In this document: positions 52,653 to 59,775 of the stretch, one piece after another
Numbering within the stretch: position 1 is the stretch's first letter
Layout of the letters: each line of letters begins with the position of its first letter
The notes under the pieces: model-generated
Told to the model about the DNA's origin: nothing
The model's input: only the letters and a program-made list of their open reading frames with translations
Databases searched by the model: none
NCBI RefSeq assembly: GCF_013186535.1
Contig: NZ_JABMCZ010000004.1
Span: 124,001 to 188,000 of the forward strand
Direction of reading: 5' to 3'
Source of the DNA: Nocardia terpenica
Lineage (GTDB): Bacteria; Actinomycetota; Actinomycetes; Mycobacteriales; Mycobacteriaceae
DNA: 64,000 nucleotides
Translations under genes and position numbers: made by a program

Positions 52653-53887
52653 GAAAAACTCCCAGACAGGTCCGCATGATGCAGGGTCGGCAGCGGATAC
52701 ACCAGCTGTCCGCCCCAGGTGCCGATGTGCCGCAGCTGCGCGGTGATCTCGGCCTCGAGGTTCCACGGCAGCGCCACCACCACGTCGGGGCGATCGGTGT
52801 CGAGACGTTCGGGGGAATGGATCGGAATCCGGGTGCCCGGGGTGTACCGACCGTGCTTGTACGGATTGCGATCGACGGTGTAGGACAACAGATCCGGGCG
52901 GATACCGCAGTAGTTGAGCAGGGTGTTGCCCTTGCCCGGCGCGCCGTAGCCGACGACCGCCTTCCCGGCGGCGCGGCAGTCCAGCAGGAACCGCAGCAAC
53001 TCCTGGCGCACCCGTTCGGCGCGCGGCCGCAGGCCGGAATAGCCTGCGGGACTGTGTAACCCGGCATCGGACTCGGCGCGCAGCACCCGCGCCACACTCG
53101 GTCGGGGCCGGGCGACGGCCGCGGGGCGCGCCCACAGCCGCAGCGAACCGCCGTGGGTGGGAAGCAGTTCCACGTCGACCACCGTCAATCCGGCGGTGGC
53201 GAGCGCGTTCTGGGCCGAGAGCACCGTGTAGTACTGGAAATGCTCGTGGTAGATGGTGTCGAACTGCCCGAGCCGCACCAGATTCAGCGCATGGTGGACC
53301 TCGATCGACACCCAGCCGTCGTCGGCGAGCAGCCCGCGCAGCGCCCGCGTGAAACCCAGCAGGTCCGGCACGTGCGCGTACACGTTGTTGGCGACGACGA
53401 GCGTCGCCGGGCCGTGCTCGGCGCGGACGGCCGCGGCCAGATCCTCGTCCAGGAAGGCGGTAACGGTCGGCACGCCGTGGTCCCGCGCGGCCGCGCCCAC
53501 ATTGATCGACGGCTCGATACCCAGGCACCGCACCCCCGCGGCGACCGCGTGCCGCAGCAGGTATCCGTCGTTGCTGGCCACCTCCACGATCAGCGTGCCC
53601 GACCCCAGGCCGAGGGCCGTGATCGCCTGGTCGACAAAGGATTTCGCGTGACGCACCCAGGAGTCGGAGTACGAGGAGAAGTACGCGTACTCGGTGAACG
53701 TCTCCGCCGGGGTGATCAGCGCGGGAATCTGCAGCAACAGGCAGTCCGCGCAGAGTCGCAGGTGCAGGGGATAGGTCGGTTCCGGAAGATCGAGCTCCGC
53801 GGGTGCGAGAAATTTCTCGCACGGCGGGGTTGCGCCCAGATCGACGACGTCGATCAGCTGCGCAGAATCGCACAAACGGCAACGCAT
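52649..53887 (-). CDS. NDP-sugar C-methyltransferase
   Basis: 412 residues from ATG 53887 (GGGGGA upstream). N-terminal zinc-binding domain RCRLCDSAQ ... CADCLLLQ; SAM-binding core VEVASNDGYLLRHAV; NNVYAHVPDLLGFTRAL; the proton-relay region FDTIYHEHFQYYTVLS; and a C-terminal C-methyltransferase domain with VVGYGAPGKGNTLLNYCG. Matches the TylC3/EvaC-type enzymes that methylate C-3 of 4-keto sugars. First gene of the five-gene operon, so the product is likely a branched CDP-sugar. Confidence 0.9.
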   Translation of the reverse strand: MRCRLCDSAQLIDVVDLGATPPCEKFLAPAELDLPEPTYPLHLRLCADCLLLQIPALITPAETFTEYAYFSSYSDSWVRHAKSFVDQAITALGLGSGTLIVEVASNDGYLLRHAVAAGVRCLGIEPSINVGAAARDHGVPTVTAFLDEDLAAAVRAEHGPATLVVANNVYAHVPDLLGFTRALRGLLADDGWVSIEVHHALNLVRLGQFDTIYHEHFQYYTVLSAQNALATAGLTVVDVELLPTHGGSLRLWARPAAVARPRPSVARVLRAESDAGLHSPAGYSGLRPRAERVRQELLRFLLDCRAAGKAVVGYGAPGKGNTLLNYCGIRPDLLSYTVDRNPYKHGRYTPGTRIPIHSPERLDTDRPDVVVALPWNLEAEITAQLRHIGTWGGQLVYPLPTLHHADLSGSFS

Positions 53888-54320
53888 TCGAAGATTCCCC
53901 CACCTTTCGCCGGGGCAGAGATTTGTCGGCGACAGCGCCGGTACGGCCTCCACGTCGGCTTCGACGCTCCCTACGTTACAACACGATTCGCGTTTCGAAG
54001 AAGTATCTGGTGGGTAACCCTGTGACCTGAGATTCCGGTCGGTTTCCCTCCCGTCCGAGGGTACGAAAAATGCGGGGCGGACGGTACTTCCGAAATTGCG
54101 CCATTAGGGGATTCTGGAAGGGACCGGTTGCCACGTTCCCGGCGGTCTCCGAGATGTGTTGCCGCGCGGAACATTCGGGTTCCTATGCGCGCCTACGACC
54201 GCTATCATTCGACTCCTGGCTTTAGAAAATCGGCGAACCGTCGTCGGCCACGGCGCGCCGCGACGGGGGGCCCGGTCAGTGGAGATCGGAACCGAGTTCA
54301 TTCGTGGCGGTGCTTTATTC
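53888..54320. promoter_or_regulatory. Divergent intergenic region of the sugar operon and sugar transferase
   Basis: No gene is supported. It is less GC-rich in places (around 53970-54010 and 54060-54110) and must hold promoters for both directions. No operator, riboswitch or terminator could be assigned by eye. Confidence 0.45.
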
Positions 54321-55811
54321 ATGAGTTTCGAACTCCACCCTGGCTCACGCATGTCCGTGATCAGGTCCACGCCCCCTTCCGAGCGCGAATGCTGGCAGGC
54401 CGACTACGCCCGCCGGCTGTTCGCCGGGGACCTGCTCGTGGTCGGCCTCGCGGTCGCCGCGGCGCAGATCATCCGGTTCGGCGGACCCGCCGACCCGCCG
54501 CTGGCGACCCGATTACCGCTCGAGGTCCGCTACACGGTGGTCTCGATATTGCTCGCCATGGTGTGGGCGATATTCCTCACCAGCGCCGGAAGCCGATCGC
54601 CGCGGGTGATCGGCAGCGGCACGGAGGAATACCGAAGAGTGGTGGCGGCCACCCTGGAGCTGTTCGGGGTGGCCGCCATCGGATCGCTGATCTTTCGCGT
54701 CGACATCGCCCGCGGGTATCTGGCCATCGCGCTGCCGCTGGGCGTGACCGGCCTCATCGCGCAGCGCCGGATGTGGCGTCGCTGGATCGCCAAACGCCGT
54801 GTGGCGGGCGGGTATTCGATCCGGGTCCTGGTGGTCGGCAGCCGGGACGCGGCCGCCGCCATGGTGACCGCCTTCTCCCGCGACCCGGCGTCGGGATACC
54901 AGGTGGCCGGTGTCTGCACCCCCGACGGCGCCGCATCGGACCTGTGGGTCGGCGATCGCGCGATTCCCGTTGTGGGGCAGGACCGTTCGATCCTGGCCGC
55001 GGTGCGGGCCACCGGCGCCGACACCGTCGCGGTGACCGCCACCGACAACCTCGGTCCCGCCGACTTCCGGCGCGTGGCTTGGGAACTCGACCCGCTCGGC
55101 GTGGAATTGATCGTCACGCCCGGACTGGTCGACATCGCCGGTACCCGGCTGACCCATCGGCTCGTCGCCGACATGCCCATGCTGCACGTCGGCAAACCGC
55201 GCTACGGCCGGGCCGAATCGACCGGCAAGGCCGTGTTCGACCTGTTGTTCTCGTTGGCCGCGCTGACGGTCATCGCCCCCGTGCTGTTCGCCATCGCGAT
55301 CGCGGTCAAGCTCACCAGCCCCGGCCCGGTGTTCTACCTGTCGGAGCGAATCGGCCGGGGCGGCAGGCCGTTTCGGATGATCAAGTTCCGCAGCATGTAC
55401 GTCGACGCGGAGGCGCACATCGCCGGACTGATCGCGGCCCACGGCGGCAACCCGCTGTTCTTCAAGATGAAACGGGACCCGCGGGTCACGCCGGTCGGCC
55501 GGGTCATCCGCAAGTTCTCCCTCGACGAGCTGCCGCAGTTCCTCAATGTGCTGCGCGGCGAGATGAGCGTGGTGGGCCCGCGCCCGCAGGTGCGGCGCGA
55601 GGTCGACTCCTACGACAGCACGATGCGGCGGCGGCTGCTGGTGAAACCCGGCGTGACGGGGCTCTGGCAGGTCAGCGGCCGGTCGGATCTGTCGCTCGAG
55701 GATTCCATGCGGCTGGACCTGTCGTACGTGGAGAACTGGTCGATGGTGTGGGATCTCCAGCTGATCGCCAAGACCATCGGGGCCGTGACGCGCGGGGACG
55801 GCGCGTACTGA
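54321..55811 (+). CDS. Initiating sugar-1-phosphate transferase (polyprenyl glycosylphosphotransferase)
   Basis: 496 residues from ATG 54321; an ATG at 54351 is also possible. Four N-terminal membrane spans, a CoA-binding-like Rossmann domain (IRVLVVGSRDAAAAMVTAF), a fifth span (VFDLLFSLAALTVIAPVLFA) and the bacterial sugar transferase domain: IKFRSMYVDAE, KFSLDELPQFLNVLRG, MSVVGPRPQ and KPGVTGLWQVSGRSD. Loads the first sugar phosphate onto undecaprenyl phosphate for polymer assembly by the 33-45 kb operon. Confidence 0.93.
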   Translation: MSFELHPGSRMSVIRSTPPSERECWQADYARRLFAGDLLVVGLAVAAAQIIRFGGPADPPLATRLPLEVRYTVVSILLAMVWAIFLTSAGSRSPRVIGSGTEEYRRVVAATLELFGVAAIGSLIFRVDIARGYLAIALPLGVTGLIAQRRMWRRWIAKRRVAGGYSIRVLVVGSRDAAAAMVTAFSRDPASGYQVAGVCTPDGAASDLWVGDRAIPVVGQDRSILAAVRATGADTVAVTATDNLGPADFRRVAWELDPLGVELIVTPGLVDIAGTRLTHRLVADMPMLHVGKPRYGRAESTGKAVFDLLFSLAALTVIAPVLFAIAIAVKLTSPGPVFYLSERIGRGGRPFRMIKFRSMYVDAEAHIAGLIAAHGGNPLFFKMKRDPRVTPVGRVIRKFSLDELPQFLNVLRGEMSVVGPRPQVRREVDSYDSTMRRRLLVKPGVTGLWQVSGRSDLSLEDSMRLDLSYVENWSMVWDLQLIAKTIGAVTRGDGAY

Positions 55812-55842
55812 TGTGAACATTATTTAGTAATACCTGTTCACA
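55812..55842. promoter_or_regulatory. TGTGAACA-N15-TGTTCACA inverted repeat
   Basis: Perfect 8-bp arms (55812-55819 and 55835-55842) with an AT-rich 15-bp centre, immediately after the sugar transferase stop and about 55 bp upstream of the P450 start. It could be an operator for the downstream TetR regulator, or part of the promoter; a terminator is less likely given the short arms. Confidence 0.4.
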
Positions 55843-55868
55843 AAGCGGGGTGTGATGTGGTTCACTCC

Positions 55869-55884
55869 TTGGAACGTGTTCCAA
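55869..55884. promoter_or_regulatory. KstR-type operator upstream of cyp125
   Basis: TTGGAACGTGTTCCAA is a perfect 16-bp palindrome, and its inner 14 bp match TnnAACnnGTTnnA at all defined positions. It lies 11 bp upstream of the GTG start and abuts the AAAGGAGG ribosome site. CYP125 genes belong to the KstR cholesterol regulon in mycobacteria and rhodococci. Confidence 0.75.
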
Positions 55885-55895
55885 AGGAGGTCCCC

Positions 55896-57122
55896 GTGTC
55901 CGCTCCGTCCATCCCCTCCGATTTCGATTTCACCGATCCCGACCTGCTGTCTCGTCGGCTACCCGTGGCGGAGTTCGCCGAGCTCCGCCGCGCCGCGCCC
56001 GTCTGGTGGGTGCCGCAGCCGGACGGGGTGAGCGGGTTCGACGACGGCGGGTACTGGGTGGTGAGCAAGCTCGACCACATCAAGGAGATCTCCAAGCACC
56101 CGGAGGTGTTCAGCTCCAGCGCCAATACCGCGGTCATCCGATTCAACGGCGAGATCACCCGCGACGAGATCGACATCCAGCGCGCCATGCTCGTCAACAC
56201 CGACCCGCCGGCGCATACCACGCTGCGCCGCATCATCTCTCGCGGTTTCACCCCGCGCGCGGTGGAGAGCCTGCGGGCCGCGCTCACCGAGCGCGCCGAG
56301 CGAATCGTCCACGAGGCCAAGCAGACCGGCGGCGGCAACTTCGTCCAGCAGGTGGCGTGCGAGCTGCCGCTGCAGGCGATCGCCGAGCTGCTGGGCATCC
56401 CGCAGTCCGACCGCCGCAAGATCTTCGACTGGTCGAACGAGATGATCTCCTACGACGACCCCGACTTCCACGGCAATCACCGCGAGGCGACCGCCGAAAT
56501 CATGGGCTACTCCTGGAATCTCGCCGAGGAGCGGCGCAAGTGCCCGGTCGACGACATCGTCAGCGAACTGGTCACCGCCGATCTGGACGGCGAGGCGCTG
56601 GGCTCCGACGAATTCGCCTGGTTCGTCATCCTGCTGGCGGTCGCGGGCAACGAGACCACCCGCAACGCCACCACCCACGGCATGAAGGCGTTCGTCGACT
56701 TCCCCGAGCAGTGGGAGCTGTACCGGGCCGAGCGCCCGCGCACCGCGCCCGACGAGATCGTGCGCTGGGCCACGCCGGTCACCGCCTTCCAGCGCACCGC
56801 CACCCGCGACACCGAGCTCGGCGGGCAGCCGATCGCGCAGGGACAGCGGGTCGGGTTGTTCTACGCCTCCGCCAATTTCGACGAAGACCACTTCGACAGG
56901 CCGTTTGAATTCGATGTCACCCGAAACCCCAACCCGCACGTCGGGTTCGGCGGCACCGGCACCCACTACTGTCTCGGCGCCAACCTCGCGCGCCTGCAGC
57001 TCGACCTGATCTTCAACGCGATCGCCGACGCGATGCCGCACTTGCGCCAGATTTCCGAGCCGGTGCGGCTACGCTCTGGGTGGTTGAACGGGATCAAGAG
57101 CTGGCAGGTCGCATATCAATGA
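55896..57122 (+). CDS. cyp125: Cytochrome P450, CYP125 family (steroid C26/27 hydroxylase)
   Basis: 408 residues from GTG 55896, 5 nt after AAAGGAGG. Landmarks: FDFTDPDLL and RLPVAEFAELRRAAPVWW at the N-terminus, I-helix AGNETTRN (about 250-257), EIVRWATPVTAFQRTA (ExxR region), heme loop FGGTGTHYCLGAN with Cys359, and the C-terminus LRSGWLNGIKSWQV. These closely follow M. tuberculosis CYP125A1 throughout, which oxidises the terminal side-chain carbon of cholesterol. The TetR gene overlaps its stop by 4 nt. Confidence 0.92.
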   Translation: MSAPSIPSDFDFTDPDLLSRRLPVAEFAELRRAAPVWWVPQPDGVSGFDDGGYWVVSKLDHIKEISKHPEVFSSSANTAVIRFNGEITRDEIDIQRAMLVNTDPPAHTTLRRIISRGFTPRAVESLRAALTERAERIVHEAKQTGGGNFVQQVACELPLQAIAELLGIPQSDRRKIFDWSNEMISYDDPDFHGNHREATAEIMGYSWNLAEERRKCPVDDIVSELVTADLDGEALGSDEFAWFVILLAVAGNETTRNATTHGMKAFVDFPEQWELYRAERPRTAPDEIVRWATPVTAFQRTATRDTELGGQPIAQGQRVGLFYASANFDEDHFDRPFEFDVTRNPNPHVGFGGTGTHYCLGANLARLQLDLIFNAIADAMPHLRQISEPVRLRSGWLNGIKSWQVAYQ

Positions 57123-57835
57123 CACAACCCGCACGACGGGGCCGGATGCCCGCGGTCGCCGACGCGGACATCCGGCGGGTGGCCAGGGCGCTGCTGGTCG
57201 ACCAGGGGCCGGAGGCGGTGACCCTGCGCGCCATCGCGCGCGAGCTGGGCATCACCGCCCCGGCACTGTATCGGTATTACGCCTCGCGCGACGCCCTGGT
57301 GGGGGCGCTGCGCCTGGACATCTGCGCCGACCTGGCCGCGGAGCTGAGCGTCGAGGTGGCGGCGCTGCCCGAGGACGGGGTGGTGCAGCTGTTCGCCCTG
57401 TGCAAGGGATTTCGGCGCTGGGCGCTGGCGCACGCCCGCGAGTTCACCCTGGTGTTCGCCTCGCCCGCCGGTGAGACCCGCAGCGCCATGCGGGAATTCG
57501 AGGAGCCGTTCGGCCGCATCTTCCTGGAGGCTGCGGGCAAGCTGCTCACCACCTACGACATCGTCACCCCCGCCACCGATGTCATTCCCGAGCCGCTGCG
57601 CGAGGACCTGGTCTCCTTCCAGACCGAACTGCTCGCGGTCCTGGCCGAATCCGGCCAGAAGTTCCCCGCCGAAAAACTCGACCTCGGCGTCACCTACCTG
57701 ATGATGACCTTCTGGGCCCGCCTCTACGGCCACGTCACCCTCGAGGTCTTCGGCAACTACCCCATGCTGGTGAGCGACCCGGACGCCCTGTTCGACGCCA
57801 CCCTCGCCGACCTGGCCCGCACCATCGGCCTGTAA
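57119..57835 (+). CDS. TetR-family regulator (WHG domain type)
   Basis: 238 residues, ATG overlapping the P450 stop. HTH: VTLRAIARELGITAPALYRYYASRDAL (about 36-62). The C-terminal ligand domain contains FRRWALAHAREFTLVFASP and TFWARLYGHVTLEVFG, typical of the WHG subtype. Co-transcribed with cyp125, so it may sense a steroid or fatty intermediate and tune the pair. Candidate operator: the 55812-55842 inverted repeat. Confidence 0.9.
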   Translation: MTQPARRGRMPAVADADIRRVARALLVDQGPEAVTLRAIARELGITAPALYRYYASRDALVGALRLDICADLAAELSVEVAALPEDGVVQLFALCKGFRRWALAHAREFTLVFASPAGETRSAMREFEEPFGRIFLEAAGKLLTTYDIVTPATDVIPEPLREDLVSFQTELLAVLAESGQKFPAEKLDLGVTYLMMTFWARLYGHVTLEVFGNYPMLVSDPDALFDATLADLARTIGL

Positions 57836-57852
57836 CCATCACCTCCGTCGGT

Positions 57853-57963
57853 CCCGGCGCTCTCTCCCCGTTGTTCCCGGCGTGCTTCCTCCGTCGGTCC
57901 CGGCGTGCTTCCTCCGTTGTTCCCGGCGTGCTTCCTCCGTTGTTCCCGCGTGCTTCCTCCGTT
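57853..57963. repeat. Tandem array of 23-bp units attached to element I
   Basis: Five units of 22-23 bp (CCCGGCGTGCTTCCTCCGTT and variants) start at 57853, 57876, 57899, 57922 and 57945. They lead into the left arm of element I, whose sequence CCCGGCGTGCTT each unit repeats. Confidence 0.9.
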
Positions 57964-58025
57964 GTTCCCGGCGTGCTTTTGGCCGGGACCTACCGCAAGA
58001 TCCCGGCCAAAAGCGCGCCGGGAAC
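57964..58025. repeat. Dispersed double-hairpin element, copy I
   Basis: Half-elements 57964-57990 (GTTCCCGG and CCGGGACC, one mismatch) and 57999-58025 (GATCCCGG and CCGGGAAC, one mismatch) are separated by TACCGCAA. It lies between the convergent TetR and ThrE genes, ending 24 bp from the ThrE stop. Confidence 0.9.
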
Positions 58026-58049
58026 AACAGGGCGGGTTGACCGGGCCGC

Positions 58050-59510
58050 TCACTGCCCCGGCATGGGATGCCGAATCCCCTGGAACCGCCGCATGATTCG
58101 GGGGCGCCGCAGGAATCGCGCGATCCATTCGCCCAGTGTCACACCGGCGGCCAGGGCGCAGCCGACGGTGAACGCACCGAACAGCTGGTTCAGTCCCATC
58201 AGCTGTTCGCTGTTCAGCAACGCCTGCAGGCCCCGGTACAGGCGGAGACCGGGGAGCAGGGGAGTGATACCGGCGACGGCGACGACCAGCGGCGGGGTGA
58301 GCGAGCGGCGGGCCATCAGACCACCGGCGAGGCCGACCGCGGTCGCCGCCACGCCGGAGGACACCACCGGCCCGAATCCCGAATGCTGCACCACCAGATA
58401 GCAGACCGTCGCCGCCGCGCCGCTGAACGCCGCCGCGGCCAGCGCCCGGAGCTCGGCATAGCAGGCCAGCGCGAACGCCATCGACGCCACGGCACCGGCG
58501 GCGACCTTGAGCGGCAGATTGTCGATATCGCGGGAGGAGGTCATGTCGATCATCGGGACCACCGCGTGCAACAGATCGGCGACCCGCAGCGCCAGCGCCA
58601 CGCCCGCGATGATGCCCGCGGTCATCATCACCACCTCGAGCGAACGCGCGGCGGCCGTGATCGGCGCGCCGGTAATGGCGTCCTCGACCGCGCCGACGAG
58701 TTGTAATCCACTGAGCAGCACGGTGATTCCGGCCGCGACCACGAGCGACGGATTGGCCTCGATGCGACCGGCGAAGGTGGCCAACACGATTGCGGGCACG
58801 GTGGCGATCGCCCCACCGGCCATGTGCTGGAAGAAGAACGGCAGTCCGCGCTTGTTCAGTTCACGATTGGCGCGGTCGATCATGGCCGTGCCGACGAAAC
58901 TGGTTGCGGCGACCAGGATTCCACCGCCCAGCAGCAGGGCGACCGAGGCGGCCAGCAGCGACCATCCGGCCGTGGCCACCCACCGGTTGTACGGATGCGG
59001 CGCGGTGGTGATGGTGTCCAGGGCGGCGTGCGCGTCCTCCGGCGGCACCACCTCGCGGCGGATGCGGCGGGTGAGCCGGTCCACGGCGGCCAGCCGGGTG
59101 AAATCCAGTGAGCGATACCGGACCACCCGCATGGTGCTGGCGGGCGGCAGCGTCGGCCCGCGGTCGGCGGAGATACGGATCGAGTTGTAGGTGACGTCGA
59201 TGTCGCACTGCGCCAAACCGTAGGTGGCGGCGATGAATTCGACCTGCGTGGTGGTGTCGGTGACCGCGGTGCCGGACGCCAGCACCACCTCGCCGACCCG
59301 CTCGGCCAACTCCAGCACCTGGGTGACCTTGGCGTCGTCGGCCAGATCGATGGGCTGCAGCGGCGTCGGCGCCTCGACCACGGCGTCCACGGTGGCTTCC
59401 CGCTCCGCGGTGAGCCGGTCGACGAAGCGATGCACGACCCGCCGCCACCGCGGTCCCGGTAATTCCGGTGTGGAGTCCCGGGCCAGGTCCGAATCCACTT
59501 CCTCGCTCAT
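58050..59510 (-). CDS. Threonine/serine exporter (ThrE family)
   Basis: 486 residues. The cytoplasmic N-terminal ThrE domain (about 60-190) has LASGTAVTDTTTQVEFIAATYG, and VRYRSLDFTRLAAVDRL follows. It is followed by about ten membrane spans in two groups, including GGAIATVPAIVLATFAGRI and ATAVGLAGGLMARRSLTPPL. Exports Thr and Ser. The ATG at 59510 is the third ATGAGCGAG of a duplicated leader and has GAGG 7 nt upstream. Confidence 0.9.
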   Translation of the reverse strand: MSEEVDSDLARDSTPELPGPRWRRVVHRFVDRLTAEREATVDAVVEAPTPLQPIDLADDAKVTQVLELAERVGEVVLASGTAVTDTTTQVEFIAATYGLAQCDIDVTYNSIRISADRGPTLPPASTMRVVRYRSLDFTRLAAVDRLTRRIRREVVPPEDAHAALDTITTAPHPYNRWVATAGWSLLAASVALLLGGGILVAATSFVGTAMIDRANRELNKRGLPFFFQHMAGGAIATVPAIVLATFAGRIEANPSLVVAAGITVLLSGLQLVGAVEDAITGAPITAAARSLEVVMMTAGIIAGVALALRVADLLHAVVPMIDMTSSRDIDNLPLKVAAGAVASMAFALACYAELRALAAAAFSGAAATVCYLVVQHSGFGPVVSSGVAATAVGLAGGLMARRSLTPPLVVAVAGITPLLPGLRLYRGLQALLNSEQLMGLNQLFGAFTVGCALAAGVTLGEWIARFLRRPRIMRRFQGIRHPMPGQ

Positions 59511-59590
59511 GCCGACACCTCGCTGGCGCTCGGCGTCGCCACGAGCGAGGGCTCGGCTGTATTTTTGGTTCGCTCGCTCCGCTCGCTCAT
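59507..59590 (-). CDS. 27-residue leader ORF 2, coupled to ThrE
   Basis: ATG 59590 to TGA 59507 encodes a 27-residue peptide beginning MSERSERTKN, with nine Ser/Thr residues. Its stop overlaps the ThrE start (ATGA). Whether it is translated is not known; the same sequence could be a dispersed repeat. Confidence 0.4.
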   Translation of the reverse strand: MSERSERTKNTAEPSLVATPSASEVSA

Positions 59591-59670
59591 GCCGACACCT
59601 CGCTGGCGCTCGGCGTCGCCACGAGCGAGGGCTCGGCTGTATTTTTGGTTCGCTCGCTCCGCTCGCTCAT
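59587..59670 (-). CDS. 27-residue leader ORF 1, identical to leader ORF 2
   Basis: ATG 59670 to TGA 59587 encodes exactly the same peptide as leader ORF 2, and its stop overlaps the start of leader ORF 2 (ATGA). The 80-bp repeat period puts the two copies in different frames, yet each links to the next by the same 4-base overlap. Confidence 0.4.
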   Translation of the reverse strand: MSERSERTKNTAEPSLVATPSASEVSA

Positions 59671-59775
59671 ATACTGCAAGGTAGATGGTCGGTTGCGATC
59701 CGTCACCGGCGGCGCGCACAACACGTGAGGCCGATCACGAGGGTGAATGTGGCGCGCGCCGTTAGGGTCGGGGGT

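Larger units (their letters stand above)
59503..59670 (-). repeat. 80-bp perfect tandem duplication at the ThrE start
   Basis: 59503-59582 and 59583-59662 are identical, with 8 further bases of a third copy. Each copy contributes a ribosome-site-like GAGG and an ATG. Confidence 0.95.

Noticed and set aside
787..57963. Tandem arrays considered as CRISPR arrays
   Set aside because: Units are adjacent with no unique spacers, differ between loci and have no cas genes nearby.
59224..59775. N-terminal extension of the acyl-CoA oxidase back to 59224
   Set aside because: It is antisense to thrE and reads through the 80-bp duplication; the ATG at 59776 gives a normal family start.
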